A DNA stretch of 64,000 bases from Aquimarina sp. AU58 (GTDB lineage Bacteria; Bacteroidota; Bacteroidia; Flavobacteriales; Flavobacteriaceae). Below, one piece after another: positions 24,983-35,469 of this stretch. The position numbers were made by a program, and so were the translations under genes. The stretch's first letter is position 1. Each line of letters starts with the position of its first letter. The notes beneath the pieces are model-generated. The model had not been told where the DNA came from. It worked only from the letters and a program-made list of their open reading frames with translations, and made no database searches. The stretch lies in assembly GCF_900312745.1 (NCBI RefSeq), contig NZ_OMPD01000014.1, forward strand, positions 3,348,001-3,412,000, given 5' to 3'.

Positions 24983-27900
24983 ATGAATTATTTTACTTTT
25001 AAGCCCAAAGGATTAGTCTACCTATCTCTGATAGTGGGCTTTTTGTTTATCAACCTTACTAGCTATGCACAAAAGCTTAATGGTGAGAAAACTATTGATC
25101 CTAACAAACCTGAATCATCGACAAATTTCAACTCTTTTACATCTGCAATCAATGCTTTGAATAGATATGGTATAAATGGTCCCGTAACCTTTAATGTTGC
25201 TACCGGATCTTATTCCGAACAGCTCAATATCACTAAGGTACAGGGGACATATTTCAAAAATACAATTACGTTTCAATCGGCAACAGGCCGAAACGAAGAT
25301 GTGGTTTTGGAATATACTCCTACTCTTGACAAAGAATCTTATGTAGTCATGTTTGATTCTGATGTTGAGTTTTTTAATTTTAGAAATATGACTTTTGTAA
25401 ACTCATCAGAACATTCTGATGGAGTTTTTCTTTTTTATCCAAATGCTCATGATATTACTCTATATGGTAATAAAATAATATCCAAAAACACCTCCTATGA
25501 TGATGCCTTTTTAGAGGATTCATCTTCGTTAATCTTATGTTTAAGGAAAACTAATAATATAACTGTTTCGAATAACTATTTGGCTAATGCAAGATATGGA
25601 ATAAAGACAATTAATAATTATAATAATTTTTATAGTTTTTTGATCTCTGATAATGTTATGGAGTATTTTGAGAGATATGCTATTGACATTAGTGGTGAGA
25701 GTCATATTATCGATGATAATGAGATTAGATTCTCATCTACCGGTATTAGTTGCAAGGTAGACCAAAACGACCTTAGCGGTGTTGTTAATCACATTAGAGG
25801 TAATTACATTCATGACATAACTAACTACGGTATTATTTGTGATGCTGGTAAAATAATAAATAACGTAATTGATAATCCAAGTAGTCAATATGGTACCTGC
25901 TTGTATTCAAGATATGCCAAAGCCGACATAAAGATAGAGCATAATACAATGAAATCTGTTGGTGACTATGCAAGAGTATTACATTTCGAAGCTAAATCTT
26001 CAGAAGTTCATATATCGGTAATGAATAATAATTTTTATCATGATGGAACCCATAATCCTCTAATGGAATATGGTTTTGAAAATAAATATTATATACATTC
26101 TAGTTATAACAATCTTTATACAAAAGAAAAATGTGGTAAAATTTTAAAAGGAATCGGCTCTAATGGATGGTCAGTGTATGCCTATACGCGTAAAGAGTTG
26201 CGTACTTTAGGTTTTGGACTCGGCTCTAGGCAAATAAAACCTTTGTTTTACGATGGAGTACTACATGCTGCCAATAGTTCTTTACAATTTGGTACTGATC
26301 TTAGGTTTTCTGTTCCTACAGACAGAGAAGGAAATCTACATTCAGCGACCCCCTATGTTGGAGCTAGTATACATATACCAAATCCTGATCCTGATGCATT
26401 AAGTGGTATCTTGAACGTCCCAGGGGATTACCCAACCATCGAAGAGGCAGTTACAGATCTTACAACAAAAGGAATCTCGTCATCAGTAACCATAAAAATT
26501 GCTGCAGGAACATATCCCGGTATCAAAATACCTTTTATTCCCGGAGTTTCTGATGATTATACTGTTACTTTTACTGGGCCAGAAGATACCAGAGATCAGG
26601 TTATTATTGATGGGGGTAACAAACCGGCACTAACCTTGCTACAATCAGCAAAGCATATTTCCTTTAATAACACAACAATAACCAGTACTATTAATGCTGT
26701 ACATATTGTAGATAATGTCTCTAAGGTTACGCTTTCCAATAATATGATCCAATCAACCACAAACCAGGGAAATGTTATTCAGATTGATCCTTTTCATAAT
26801 GATAGGATATTGATAGATAACAATACTATTTCTGGCGGAAATAATTCGATTTATAGTAATAACGAATATTGTGGTAACACATATAATGAGAATTACGGTA
26901 TAACTGTTGCAAGAAATACTATTGAGAATTTTAATACTACTGGAGTTGCACTTAATGAGATAGGTAGATTTACTATCGTCGATAATGAGATTAGTTCTAA
27001 TACAAATATGCCCTCTACTGGAATTAATATCACTTATAGTTTCCGTGGGAAAATTTCTGGGAACACAATACAGAATATAGAAAAAAGAGGAATTAATATT
27101 TATTACACAAGAGGAGGCATAGAAAATCTTATTGAAGTAAGTAACAACCGTGTTTTTGTAAATAATGATGTGTATACTAATACTTCTGCAAAAGGAATTA
27201 CTTTAACCCTAAGCTCTCGTATCAATTTGTATAATAATGTAATTAGTGTAGAAGACCACTTGAATGAGGCTGTACATGGAGCTTCTCTTGAAAGAGTAAA
27301 TCTTACTTTTATGTATCACAATAGTATTCGGGTACATTCGAATAGGGATAATGCGGCGGTAATATTTTACGACAGAAAAACAGATCGTAGTCGCTATAAT
27401 GAATTTTTCAACAATATATTTTCTCAGACCGGTACAGGCGAAGGATACATTTATAATATAAAAAGATCAGAACAATCAATGGGCAAACTAAACAATAACG
27501 TATTGCACCATACAGGTACACACATTGCCTTTTTTGAAGAAAACCTGGAAACTATTACTAATTGGCGATATAAAACTGGTCAGGATGCAAACTCAGAAGC
27601 ATTAAATCCTGAGTTTGTAAGTAATACAGATTTACATGCCACAAATGATGCTATATTGGGGGTGGCAAAAGAGCTTACAACACATATTATAACATCGGAT
27701 ATTGATGGTAAATTACGTAAAACTCCTCCAACAGTAGGTGCTTATGAAAATGGAGATGCAGGCACTCCTCCTGTTGAAGATCCAATTGTTCTTATCAATG
27801 AGGTCGATGTAGATAGTGAAGGCCAAGATGAACTTGAGTTTATAGAATTGTATGATGGCGGTGTAGGAAATACTCCCTTAGATGGTTATGTATTGGTGTT

Positions 27901-28597
27901 TTATAACGGGTCTTACGATAAAAGTTATAATAGTTATGACCTGGATGGATATGTTACAGATGATAATGGATACTTTGTTATTGGTAATCAAAATGTAGCT
28001 AATGTATCCTATACTTTTGCTAATAATAAATTACAAAACGGGGCAGATGCAGTAGCTTTATATAAAAGAGAAGAAGTTCTTTCTAATAGTTCTATAATCA
28101 CAACAGAAGATCTTATAGATGCTGTAGTGTATGACACCAATGATGATGATGATGCCGAATTATTGGTCTTACTAAATTCTGATGAACCTCAAATAAATGA
28201 AGGTGAAAAAGGAGATAAGGATTTCCATTCTATTCAACGTTTCCCTAATGGATCAGGAGGGTTGCGAAACACCAATACGTATACTCAAGCCATTCCTACT
28301 CCAGGGGCAGCTAATACAGATGCTGTAACAGTTGATGATAACAAAGCAGAAACTATAGCTACAGGATTTTCGATATACCCTAATCCAACAGCCAGCAGTG
28401 TCAACATTAATTTACCACCAGCTACAAAAAGTGTCAAAGTAATGTTATTTGACCTAAATGGAAGATTGTTTGTAGAACGTACTATTGATAATAGTACATC
28501 AATTGATATGAGTCACCTCACAAGTGGATTATATATTATACATTTATTAGATGACAATGGTGATCATACAAAAGTAATGAAACTACAAAAATTATAA
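24983..28597 (+). CDS. Secreted beta-helix surface protein with T9SS sorting domain (copy 1)
   Basis: A 1204-aa exported protein. Signal peptide 1-29 (ending TSYAQ). Two right-handed parallel beta-helix modules, about 30-470 and 475-910, are rich in short N-rich turns (NNITVSNNYL, SKVTLSNNMIQS, GNTIQNIEKRGINI). The second opens NVPGDYPTIEEAV, as in pectate-lyase-like folds. A lamin-tail-like domain follows (about 935-1080, VLINEVDVDSEGQDELEFIE), then a T9SS type A domain (1125-1204, FSIYPNPTASS...GLYIIHLL). Probably an adhesin or polysaccharide-binding or -cleaving protein; no catalytic residues can be assigned. Tandem paralogue of the next gene. Confidence 0.88.
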   Translation: MNYFTFKPKGLVYLSLIVGFLFINLTSYAQKLNGEKTIDPNKPESSTNFNSFTSAINALNRYGINGPVTFNVATGSYSEQLNITKVQGTYFKNTITFQSATGRNEDVVLEYTPTLDKESYVVMFDSDVEFFNFRNMTFVNSSEHSDGVFLFYPNAHDITLYGNKIISKNTSYDDAFLEDSSSLILCLRKTNNITVSNNYLANARYGIKTINNYNNFYSFLISDNVMEYFERYAIDISGESHIIDDNEIRFSSTGISCKVDQNDLSGVVNHIRGNYIHDITNYGIICDAGKIINNVIDNPSSQYGTCLYSRYAKADIKIEHNTMKSVGDYARVLHFEAKSSEVHISVMNNNFYHDGTHNPLMEYGFENKYYIHSSYNNLYTKEKCGKILKGIGSNGWSVYAYTRKELRTLGFGLGSRQIKPLFYDGVLHAANSSLQFGTDLRFSVPTDREGNLHSATPYVGASIHIPNPDPDALSGILNVPGDYPTIEEAVTDLTTKGISSSVTIKIAAGTYPGIKIPFIPGVSDDYTVTFTGPEDTRDQVIIDGGNKPALTLLQSAKHISFNNTTITSTINAVHIVDNVSKVTLSNNMIQSTTNQGNVIQIDPFHNDRILIDNNTISGGNNSIYSNNEYCGNTYNENYGITVARNTIENFNTTGVALNEIGRFTIVDNEISSNTNMPSTGINITYSFRGKISGNTIQNIEKRGINIYYTRGGIENLIEVSNNRVFVNNDVYTNTSAKGITLTLSSRINLYNNVISVEDHLNEAVHGASLERVNLTFMYHNSIRVHSNRDNAAVIFYDRKTDRSRYNEFFNNIFSQTGTGEGYIYNIKRSEQSMGKLNNNVLHHTGTHIAFFEENLETITNWRYKTGQDANSEALNPEFVSNTDLHATNDAILGVAKELTTHIITSDIDGKLRKTPPTVGAYENGDAGTPPVEDPIVLINEVDVDSEGQDELEFIELYDGGVGNTPLDGYVLVFYNGSYDKSYNSYDLDGYVTDDNGYFVIGNQNVANVSYTFANNKLQNGADAVALYKREEVLSNSSIITTEDLIDAVVYDTNDDDDAELLVLLNSDEPQINEGEKGDKDFHSIQRFPNGSGGLRNTNTYTQAIPTPGAANTDAVTVDDNKAETIATGFSIYPNPTASSVNINLPPATKSVKVMLFDLNGRLFVERTIDNSTSIDMSHLTSGLYIIHLLDDNGDHTKVMKLQKL

Positions 28598-28608
28598 TCA
28601 TCAATGTG

Positions 28609-28643
28609 AACTACCCTATCAGCTTACTGATGATAGGGTAGTT
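28609..28643 (+). terminator. Intrinsic terminator
   Basis: AACTACCCTATCA/TGATAGGGTAGTT, 13-bp perfect stem, 12 nt after the stop. The same stem (AACTACCCTAT) follows the paralogue at 32603. Confidence 0.85.
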
Positions 28644-29029
28644 ATTCATCTATCCAGCACAGGTTTTTGTCACTTTTTTTTCAAATTTTGTAAGTTAAAG
28701 CATTACTCAAGATAAATTCTATTACTTACTTCTTAAAGTAAGGTAAGTTATAAAATTTTTAAAAGTTGTAATCAAAAACTACGAGTCTAAATCACAAACA
28801 TTTCAATCAACTGTTTATGCTAAAAAATACAATGAATTAAAGTGATCATAATTCATTTTTCGGGTTATTCAAATTTTTCAAAACACTAACATTATCTAAA
28901 TTTGCGGCTCGTTTACCCCCCCATATTTTGTAATGTTGACGAACATTACATTTTTTGATATTCATAATGTAAACACTTTATGCTCATAATCTAACATTTT
29001 TATTTAAATCTTTTAAATTAAACACATTT
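28644..29029. other. Spacer between the tandem beta-helix genes
   Basis: 386 bp, AT-rich, with no gene. It contains a degenerate version of the hairpin region found before copy 1 (TTTCAATCAACTG... near 28801) and a promoter -7 element at 28897. This shows the duplicated unit included its upstream DNA. Confidence 0.5.
28897..28904 (+). promoter_or_regulatory. Promoter -7 element
   Basis: TAAATTTG (TAnnTTTG), 125 nt before the ATG of copy 2; long leader expected. Confidence 0.45.
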
Positions 29030-32000
29030 ATGAATCATTACATTCTTAAACCTAAACAGTTACTATACCTATCTATGATAGTAAGCTTTTTATTTATGAA
29101 CTTTACTGTTCATGCCCAACTTAGTGGTATATATACCATTGATGGTAACAAACCAGCATCACAGACAAATTTCATCTCTTTTAAAAGTGCAATCGACGCA
29201 CTTAATGCACAAGGTATAGATGCAGCCGTAACTTTTGATATTGCTTCTGGATTTTATTACGAACAACTCTACATCGATGGGGTACAGGGAGCATCCGAGA
29301 CCAATACAATTACGTTTCAATCGGCGACTGGCCAAAACGAAGATGTGGTTTTGGTATATCCCGCCGTTCTTGATGAAGATCCTCATGTAGTTCGTTTTCA
29401 AAATGAGGCTGCGTTTTTTGCTTTTAGAAATATGAGATTTGTAAACTCATCAGAACATTATGATTTAGTTTTTCACTTTAACAATACTCATAATGTTACT
29501 TTAGAGGGTAATAAAATAGAATCCAGAAATACCTCTAATGATACCAATAATAGCTTCTTAACATCTGCGTTAATTGGTTGTAACAATAATAATAATATTA
29601 CGATTTCGAATAACTATTTGACTAATGCAAAATTTGGAATAAGGACGACATATAATAATTCCAATTTTTTGATCTCTGGTAATATTATGGAGGCTTTTGA
29701 GGAATATGCTATTTCCATTTATGGTTCTCATTATAATATCGAAAATAATAAGATTAACAATTCAGGGAATGCAATTTATAGTGACGGAGAAGATGTAACC
29801 ATAGAAGGCAATTACATTCATGACATAAATCGCTATGGTATTAATTGTAATTCTGGATTAATAATAAATAACGTAATTGATGATCCAATTAGTGAACAAG
29901 GTGTTTGTATGTTTTCAAGTAATATGAAGTCCGACATGACAATAATGCATAACACAATGATTTCTACTGGCCTCTATGGAAGGGTATTATTTTTAGAATA
30001 TAGATCAAGAGGTAAATTAAAAATACAGAATAATAATTTTTATTATGAGGGAACCTATTATTCTTTAATGAGTTTTGATGGTAGTGTCTATTCTGATTAC
30101 AACAATCTTTTTGTAGAAAGTGAATGTGGTAAAATTTATGAAGGATATAGATTTTCGAAGACTGCATCTCGGCTTAAAGAGTGGCAAGCTTTAGAGCATG
30201 GATTACACTCTAAGCAAATAGATCCTAATTTTTTTGATGGAGTGGTGCATGCTGCCAATAGTTTTTTACAGTTTGGAGATGATCTTAGGAGTATTGTTCC
30301 TAAAGACAGGGAAGGAAATCCACATTCAGCAACCCCATATGTTGGGGCTAGTACATATATCCCACATCCGGATGCGCTAAGTGGCCCCTTAAATATTCCA
30401 GGGGATTACCCAACCATCGAAAAGGCAATCGAAGGTTTGGCAACAAAAGGAATTAAGTCCTCGGTAACTGTAAATATTGCTGCAGGAACATATCCCGGAA
30501 TTAAAATACCTTTTATTCCCGGAGTTACTGATAATCGTACCGTTACTTTTACTGGGCCAGAGGGTACCACAGATCAGGTTATTTTTGATGGGGCTGATGA
30601 ACCTGCACTAACCTTTCACAAATCTGCAAGTCATATTGTTTTTGAAAACACAAAACTAATAAGTACCGGAGTTGTGGTATACTATCATGATAATATATTG
30701 GATGTCACTTTGGAAAACAATACAATACAGTCAGAGACAACCCAAAACAGCCTTGTGCATATTGACCAGTATAATACTAAAGATATCTTTATAAATAACA
30801 ATATTTTCGATGGCGGAAAAAATTCGATCATTAATACAAGACGATATTGTCATTCAAGTCACATCGGTAATAGAGAAGCCATCAATAGAAACATAGCCAT
30901 TGCAGGAAATACTTTTAAGAATTTTAACACTACTGGAATTGTACTTAATAATCTGGAAAAATTTACTATCGTCAATAATGTGTTTAGTTCTAATACAAAT
31001 AAGTTCTCTACCGGGATTAATATCTCCAACTCTAGTGGGGAAGGAAAAATTTCTGGGAACACATTACAGAAGATAGAAAAAATAGGAATTACTATTTCTA
31101 AAACAAAAGGAAACGCAGAAAATCCTATTGCAATAAGTAACAACCGTATTTTTGTAAGTAATAAAGTTTCTATTGATGCTCCTGCAAAAGGAATGACTTT
31201 AATCCAAAGCAGTTATATCAATGTGTATAATAATGTAATTAGAGTAGTAGAGAATTTTGTAGGAGGTGCACATGGAGTTTCTTTTCAAAGCGTAAGCTAT
31301 ACGAATACACATCACAACAGTATCTGGGTACATTCATATAGGGATAATGCGGCGGTTATAGCTTACAACAAAAAAGAAGTTGGTAAACCTTATGGAGAAT
31401 TTAATGATTTTTTCAATAATATATTTTCTCAGACTGGTACAGGCGATGGATTTGTTTATGATATACAAGAACCAGAATCAATGGGTCATCTAAATAATAA
31501 CGTATTACACCATACGGGTACATATCTTGGATTTTGGAAAGAAAACTGGGAAACTATTAATGATTGGCGATTTTTTACGGCAGAAGATGTAAAATCAAAA
31601 GTATTAAATCCTGAGTTTGTAAGCAATACAGATCTACATGCTACAAATGATGCTATATTGGGGGTGGCAAAAGACCTTACAGCAATTATCCCATCTGATA
31701 TTGATAATAAATTACGTAAAACCTCCCCTACGGCAGGTGCTTATGAAAATGGAGATGCAGGGACTCCTCCCGTTGAAGATGTAATTGTACTCATCAACGA
31801 AGTTGATGCAGATAGCAAAGGGACAGATACACTCGAGTTTGTTGAATTGTATGATGGCGGTGTAGGGAATACTGCCTTAGACGGATATGTATTGGTATTT
31901 TATAATGGTTCTAATAATAAAAGTTATAGTAGTTATGATCTGGATGGATATGCTACAGATGCCAGTGGATATTTTGTTATTGGTAGTGAAAGTGTAGCCA

Positions 32001-32593
32001 ATGTATCGTATACTTTTGCTAATAATAAGTTACAAAATGGCGCAGATGCAGTAGCTTTATATAAAAGAGAAGAAATTCTTGCTAATAGTTCTGTAATCAC
32101 AACAGAGGGTCTTATAGATGCTGTAGTGTATGACACCAATGATGCTGATAATACCGAATTATTGGTCTTACTAAATTCTGGCGAACCTCAAATAAATGAA
32201 GGTGAAAAAGGAAATAAGGATTTCCATTCTATACAACGTTTCCCTAATGGATCAGGAGGGTTACGAAACACCAATAGTTATACACAAGCTATTCCTACAC
32301 CAGGAACAGCTAATACAGATACTGTAACTGTTGATGATAATAAAGCAGGAACTATAGCTGCAGGATTTTCGATATACCCTAATCCAATAGCCAGCAGTGT
32401 CAACATTAATTTACCACCAGCTACAAAGAGTGCCAAAGTAATGTTGTTTGACCTAAATGGAAGACTACTTGTAGAACGCAATATTGATAATAGTACATCT
32501 ACAATTGATATGAGTCATCTCACAAGTGGATTATATATTATACATTTAATAGATGACAATCATTCAGAAGTAATGAAATTAAAGAAATTATAA
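29030..32593 (+). CDS. Secreted beta-helix surface protein with T9SS sorting domain (copy 2)
   Basis: A 1187-aa paralogue of the preceding gene, with the same order: signal peptide (residues 1-29, ending VHAQ), beta-helix module 1 (30-450), module 2 (455-900, starting NIPGDYPTIEKAI), lamin-tail-like domain (about 920-1065, VLINEVDADSKGTDTLEFVE) and a T9SS type A domain (1110-1187). The two proteins are closest in the signal peptide, the start of each module and the C-terminal 270 residues. They differ most in the helix turns, which would form the exposed binding face. It is monocistronic with its own terminator. Confidence 0.88.
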   Translation: MNHYILKPKQLLYLSMIVSFLFMNFTVHAQLSGIYTIDGNKPASQTNFISFKSAIDALNAQGIDAAVTFDIASGFYYEQLYIDGVQGASETNTITFQSATGQNEDVVLVYPAVLDEDPHVVRFQNEAAFFAFRNMRFVNSSEHYDLVFHFNNTHNVTLEGNKIESRNTSNDTNNSFLTSALIGCNNNNNITISNNYLTNAKFGIRTTYNNSNFLISGNIMEAFEEYAISIYGSHYNIENNKINNSGNAIYSDGEDVTIEGNYIHDINRYGINCNSGLIINNVIDDPISEQGVCMFSSNMKSDMTIMHNTMISTGLYGRVLFLEYRSRGKLKIQNNNFYYEGTYYSLMSFDGSVYSDYNNLFVESECGKIYEGYRFSKTASRLKEWQALEHGLHSKQIDPNFFDGVVHAANSFLQFGDDLRSIVPKDREGNPHSATPYVGASTYIPHPDALSGPLNIPGDYPTIEKAIEGLATKGIKSSVTVNIAAGTYPGIKIPFIPGVTDNRTVTFTGPEGTTDQVIFDGADEPALTFHKSASHIVFENTKLISTGVVVYYHDNILDVTLENNTIQSETTQNSLVHIDQYNTKDIFINNNIFDGGKNSIINTRRYCHSSHIGNREAINRNIAIAGNTFKNFNTTGIVLNNLEKFTIVNNVFSSNTNKFSTGINISNSSGEGKISGNTLQKIEKIGITISKTKGNAENPIAISNNRIFVSNKVSIDAPAKGMTLIQSSYINVYNNVIRVVENFVGGAHGVSFQSVSYTNTHHNSIWVHSYRDNAAVIAYNKKEVGKPYGEFNDFFNNIFSQTGTGDGFVYDIQEPESMGHLNNNVLHHTGTYLGFWKENWETINDWRFFTAEDVKSKVLNPEFVSNTDLHATNDAILGVAKDLTAIIPSDIDNKLRKTSPTAGAYENGDAGTPPVEDVIVLINEVDADSKGTDTLEFVELYDGGVGNTALDGYVLVFYNGSNNKSYSSYDLDGYATDASGYFVIGSESVANVSYTFANNKLQNGADAVALYKREEILANSSVITTEGLIDAVVYDTNDADNTELLVLLNSGEPQINEGEKGNKDFHSIQRFPNGSGGLRNTNSYTQAIPTPGTANTDTVTVDDNKAGTIAAGFSIYPNPIASSVNINLPPATKSAKVMLFDLNGRLLVERNIDNSTSTIDMSHLTSGLYIIHLIDDNHSEVMKLKKL

Positions 32594-32602
32594 GCATCAA
32601 TG

Positions 32603-32635
32603 AACTACCCTATCAGCTTTGCTAATAGGGTAGTT
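32603..32635 (+). terminator. Intrinsic terminator
   Basis: AACTACCCTAT/ATAGGGTAGTT, 11-bp stem, 10 nt after the stop of copy 2; homologous to the terminator of copy 1. Confidence 0.8.
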
Positions 32636-32784
32636 ATTATCTATCATTGTCACTTATAAGGTTGATTCTTATTTTACCTTAAATCCACAACCACAATAAG
32701 CTTTTTATTTTTAGTGTAAAAAATCAATATTCAATAGTTTTTCATGCTAAACAGGATAATCGGTCTTTAAAAATATCTTGTCAT

Positions 32785-33110
32785 GTTTGATATTATTTCT
32801 ACATGATAATCAACCTTAGGGGAAGAAAAGTTAAAACAATTATCACAATTACAAGTACAGTATAAAACTAAGAGAAAAGAACAAGAAATAAAGAGTTTAG
32901 CATAACAAGCCAGTATGCATCTTGTAAAATTCTTGAAGCTCATTCGAGAAGTACTAGATAACTCAAGAAGTGAATTCATTAGTATAGATCAAGAAATTAA
33001 TATATTCGATAATTACTTGAGTATTCAAAACCTAAAATGCGATCATCCTTTTACTTTTAAAATTAAAGTGAAAGATGGTATAATAACCGATTAAATTGCC
33101 ATCATAACCC
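32785..33110 (+). pseudogene. Decayed LytS-type histidine kinase fragment
   Basis: Reads as a broken copy of the kinases at 33174 and 35470. Recognisable pieces are QLSQLQVQYKTK, EQEIKSLA, a stop, QASMHLVKFLKLIREVLDNS, FISIDQEINIFDNYLSIQNL and FTFKIKVKDGIITD, then a stop. About 220 bp are missing, including the membrane helix and the phospho-acceptor MNPHFIFN. The join lies at AACAAGCC, an 8-bp sequence present at both sides of the missing stretch in the intact genes. The fragment lacks TPRs and ATPase motifs and cannot be functional. Confidence 0.85.
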
Positions 33111-33173
33111 TTTTGTTGCGTTCAGATATTTATGTATTCTTGCATATAAATAAATTAAGGTTATTTTAGATAT

Positions 33174-35333
33174 ATGTCGTTGTCTGTGTTGCTAAATACT
33201 AATAAAAAAATACTCTTATCTGCTGTTTTTGTCTACATAAGTGTATGTAGCGCTCTTGCACAAAATCCGGTTAAAATAGATTCTCTATTACAACTACTTA
33301 CTACTAAAATCACCGATAAAGAAAAAGTAGATATTTATAACAATATAGCTTTGCAATATTCTTCTACAGATTCTACTAAAACCATTGACTATGCAAATCG
33401 AGCGATTCATCTTTCTAAGCAATTAAATTATATTGAAGGTATTTCTAATGCTCACAATAGTATAAGTCAAGCTACGGTAAAATTAGCGCATTCGGATAAA
33501 GCATCTGATTTATTTCAAAAAATAAAATATGCAAAAGGCAAAGCCATAGCATCTAATGATTTAGCACTTACCTACAAAAAAAAGGGTGAGTATGCTATGG
33601 CACTAAAGCACTTCACAAAAGTTTTAAAAATAAGAGATTCTTTAGGAAACAAAAAAGATGTAGCTTTCTGTTATAGTAATATTGGACAAGTACATGTTAG
33701 ATTGGGAAATTACACCCAAGCATTAGATTATAATTCTAAAGCTTTGGAGTTGTTTAAAGAATTGAATAATAAGAACGGTATCTTTTCTGGATACAACAAT
33801 ATAGGAATGATCAATGTGTATCAAAGTAATTATTCCTCTGCATTAGAATATTTTATAAAAGCTTCTAAAATTAATGATGAAATAGGCAGTAAAAAAAAAG
33901 CTATTGTTTCGCTTAGCAATATTGGATTTATTTATGAAACTTTAGGGGATTATGACTTAGCATTAGAATATTATTTTAAATGCTTAACGATTAGCAAAAG
34001 CACTAGAAATCAAGCAAGTATATCTGAGGATTATTTAAACATTGGAAATATTTATTTTGAACAAGAGGATGACACCAAAGCTTTAACGTATTCTTTTAAG
34101 TCTCTAAAAATTGCCAAAGAGCTCAACATTAAAGGTATCATGATATCTAACTACTGTCTAATTGGTGAAATATACCTTAATGAAAAAAATTATAAAGAAG
34201 CCCTGAAATACCTAAAAAATGGATTAGCATTAAGCCGGGAAATTGGAGAACTGTCTTCGTCTACCACTGTAATGAATACTTTAGGTGAAATTGAATTTGA
34301 ATTAAAGAATTATCTGCAGGCCAAAGAATATCTCATCAAGAGCATTACTATTGGTCAGGAGATTGGTTTTCCTTCTGCTGTAAAAAGTGCTTCGTATGGC
34401 TTAGTAAAAATAGAGAAAGCATTAGGTAATCATAAAGCAGCTTTAGAATCTTATGAACGATATCATGCTATTTATGACTCAATCTTAGGTGAAGAAAAAT
34501 CAAAACAATTATCGCAATTACAAGTACAATACGAAACCGAGAAAAAAGAACAGGAAATAAAGAGTTTAGCTCAACAAGCCTCGATCCAGTCTTTAGAATT
34601 AAAACAAGCTAATTTTAATAAAACTATTTTTGGTATTGCAAGTGTAGTTTTATTACTTCTGGGGTTAGTATTGTATTTGGTAAATCGACAAAAAAGGTTA
34701 GCGTTACAACAAAGAGCACAGGATATAGAACAAAATCTATTGCGTGTACAGATGAATCCGCATTTTATTTTTAATGCCATGACTTCTATACAGGATTATA
34801 TGAATCAGGGAGATGCTAAACAAGCCAGTATGTATCTTGTAAAGTTCTCAAAACTGATCAGACAAGTACTAGATAACTCAAGAAGTGAGTTTATTAGCCT
34901 GGATCAGGAAATTAATATGCTCGATAATTACTTGAGCATTCAAAACTTAAAACGTGATCATCCCTTTACTTTTAAAATTGAAGTGGAAGACGGTTTAATT
35001 ACTGATGAAATCGCTATCCCTCCTATGTTTGCACAACCCTTTGTAGAAAATGCCATAGAGCATGGTGTTACTACTATAAAAGAAGGAGCAACTATTTCTA
35101 TTCATTTTTCAATAGAAGGAAATCATTTGGTCTTAAAAATATTAGATAATGGATCAGGGATAGAAGAAACTATGAAGGTAAAACGTAAAGATCATGTGTC
35201 TCATGCTATAAAAATAACAGAAGAACGTATCGATCTTTATCGTAAAATGCGAAAGAAAAAAATTGCATTTGATATACAAAATCTTTCTCAAGGAACACAA
35301 GTAACGTTTAATTTACCTTTTCAATATCTATAA
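33174..35333 (+). CDS. TPR sensor histidine kinase, LytS/YehU type (copy 1)
   Basis: A 719-aa membrane kinase. Signal peptide ending SALAQ. About ten tetratricopeptide repeats over residues 40-420 form the periplasmic sensor (YSNIGQVHVRLGNYTQALDY). A coiled-coil (440-480) leads to one membrane helix (483-503), then a His_kinase domain with H530 in MNPHFIFNAM, and a HATPase domain (IEHGV N-box near 630, LDNGSGIEE). It passes a phosphate to a LytTR regulator, probably the one at 37630. There is no regulator gene directly after it, so it may be a duplicate sharing the downstream partner. Its 3' 850 bp are nearly identical to copy 2. Confidence 0.92.
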   Translation: MSLSVLLNTNKKILLSAVFVYISVCSALAQNPVKIDSLLQLLTTKITDKEKVDIYNNIALQYSSTDSTKTIDYANRAIHLSKQLNYIEGISNAHNSISQATVKLAHSDKASDLFQKIKYAKGKAIASNDLALTYKKKGEYAMALKHFTKVLKIRDSLGNKKDVAFCYSNIGQVHVRLGNYTQALDYNSKALELFKELNNKNGIFSGYNNIGMINVYQSNYSSALEYFIKASKINDEIGSKKKAIVSLSNIGFIYETLGDYDLALEYYFKCLTISKSTRNQASISEDYLNIGNIYFEQEDDTKALTYSFKSLKIAKELNIKGIMISNYCLIGEIYLNEKNYKEALKYLKNGLALSREIGELSSSTTVMNTLGEIEFELKNYLQAKEYLIKSITIGQEIGFPSAVKSASYGLVKIEKALGNHKAALESYERYHAIYDSILGEEKSKQLSQLQVQYETEKKEQEIKSLAQQASIQSLELKQANFNKTIFGIASVVLLLLGLVLYLVNRQKRLALQQRAQDIEQNLLRVQMNPHFIFNAMTSIQDYMNQGDAKQASMYLVKFSKLIRQVLDNSRSEFISLDQEINMLDNYLSIQNLKRDHPFTFKIEVEDGLITDEIAIPPMFAQPFVENAIEHGVTTIKEGATISIHFSIEGNHLVLKILDNGSGIEETMKVKRKDHVSHAIKITEERIDLYRKMRKKKIAFDIQNLSQGTQVTFNLPFQYL

Positions 35334-35379
35334 AAAATAATTCCTATTCAAAATACTTATACAGCAAGAAGAAGTTTTA

Positions 35380-35387
35380 TAAATTTG
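35380..35387 (+). promoter_or_regulatory. Promoter -7 element
   Basis: TAAATTTG (TAnnTTTG) between the two kinase genes, 82 nt before the second ATG, so the second kinase has its own promoter. Confidence 0.5.
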
Positions 35388-35469
35388 CCTCCAATAACAT
35401 CGGAAAAGAAATAATAGCAATTAAAAAGCAATCAAATTTTATATCTAGAGATACATCTGAATTTATACT

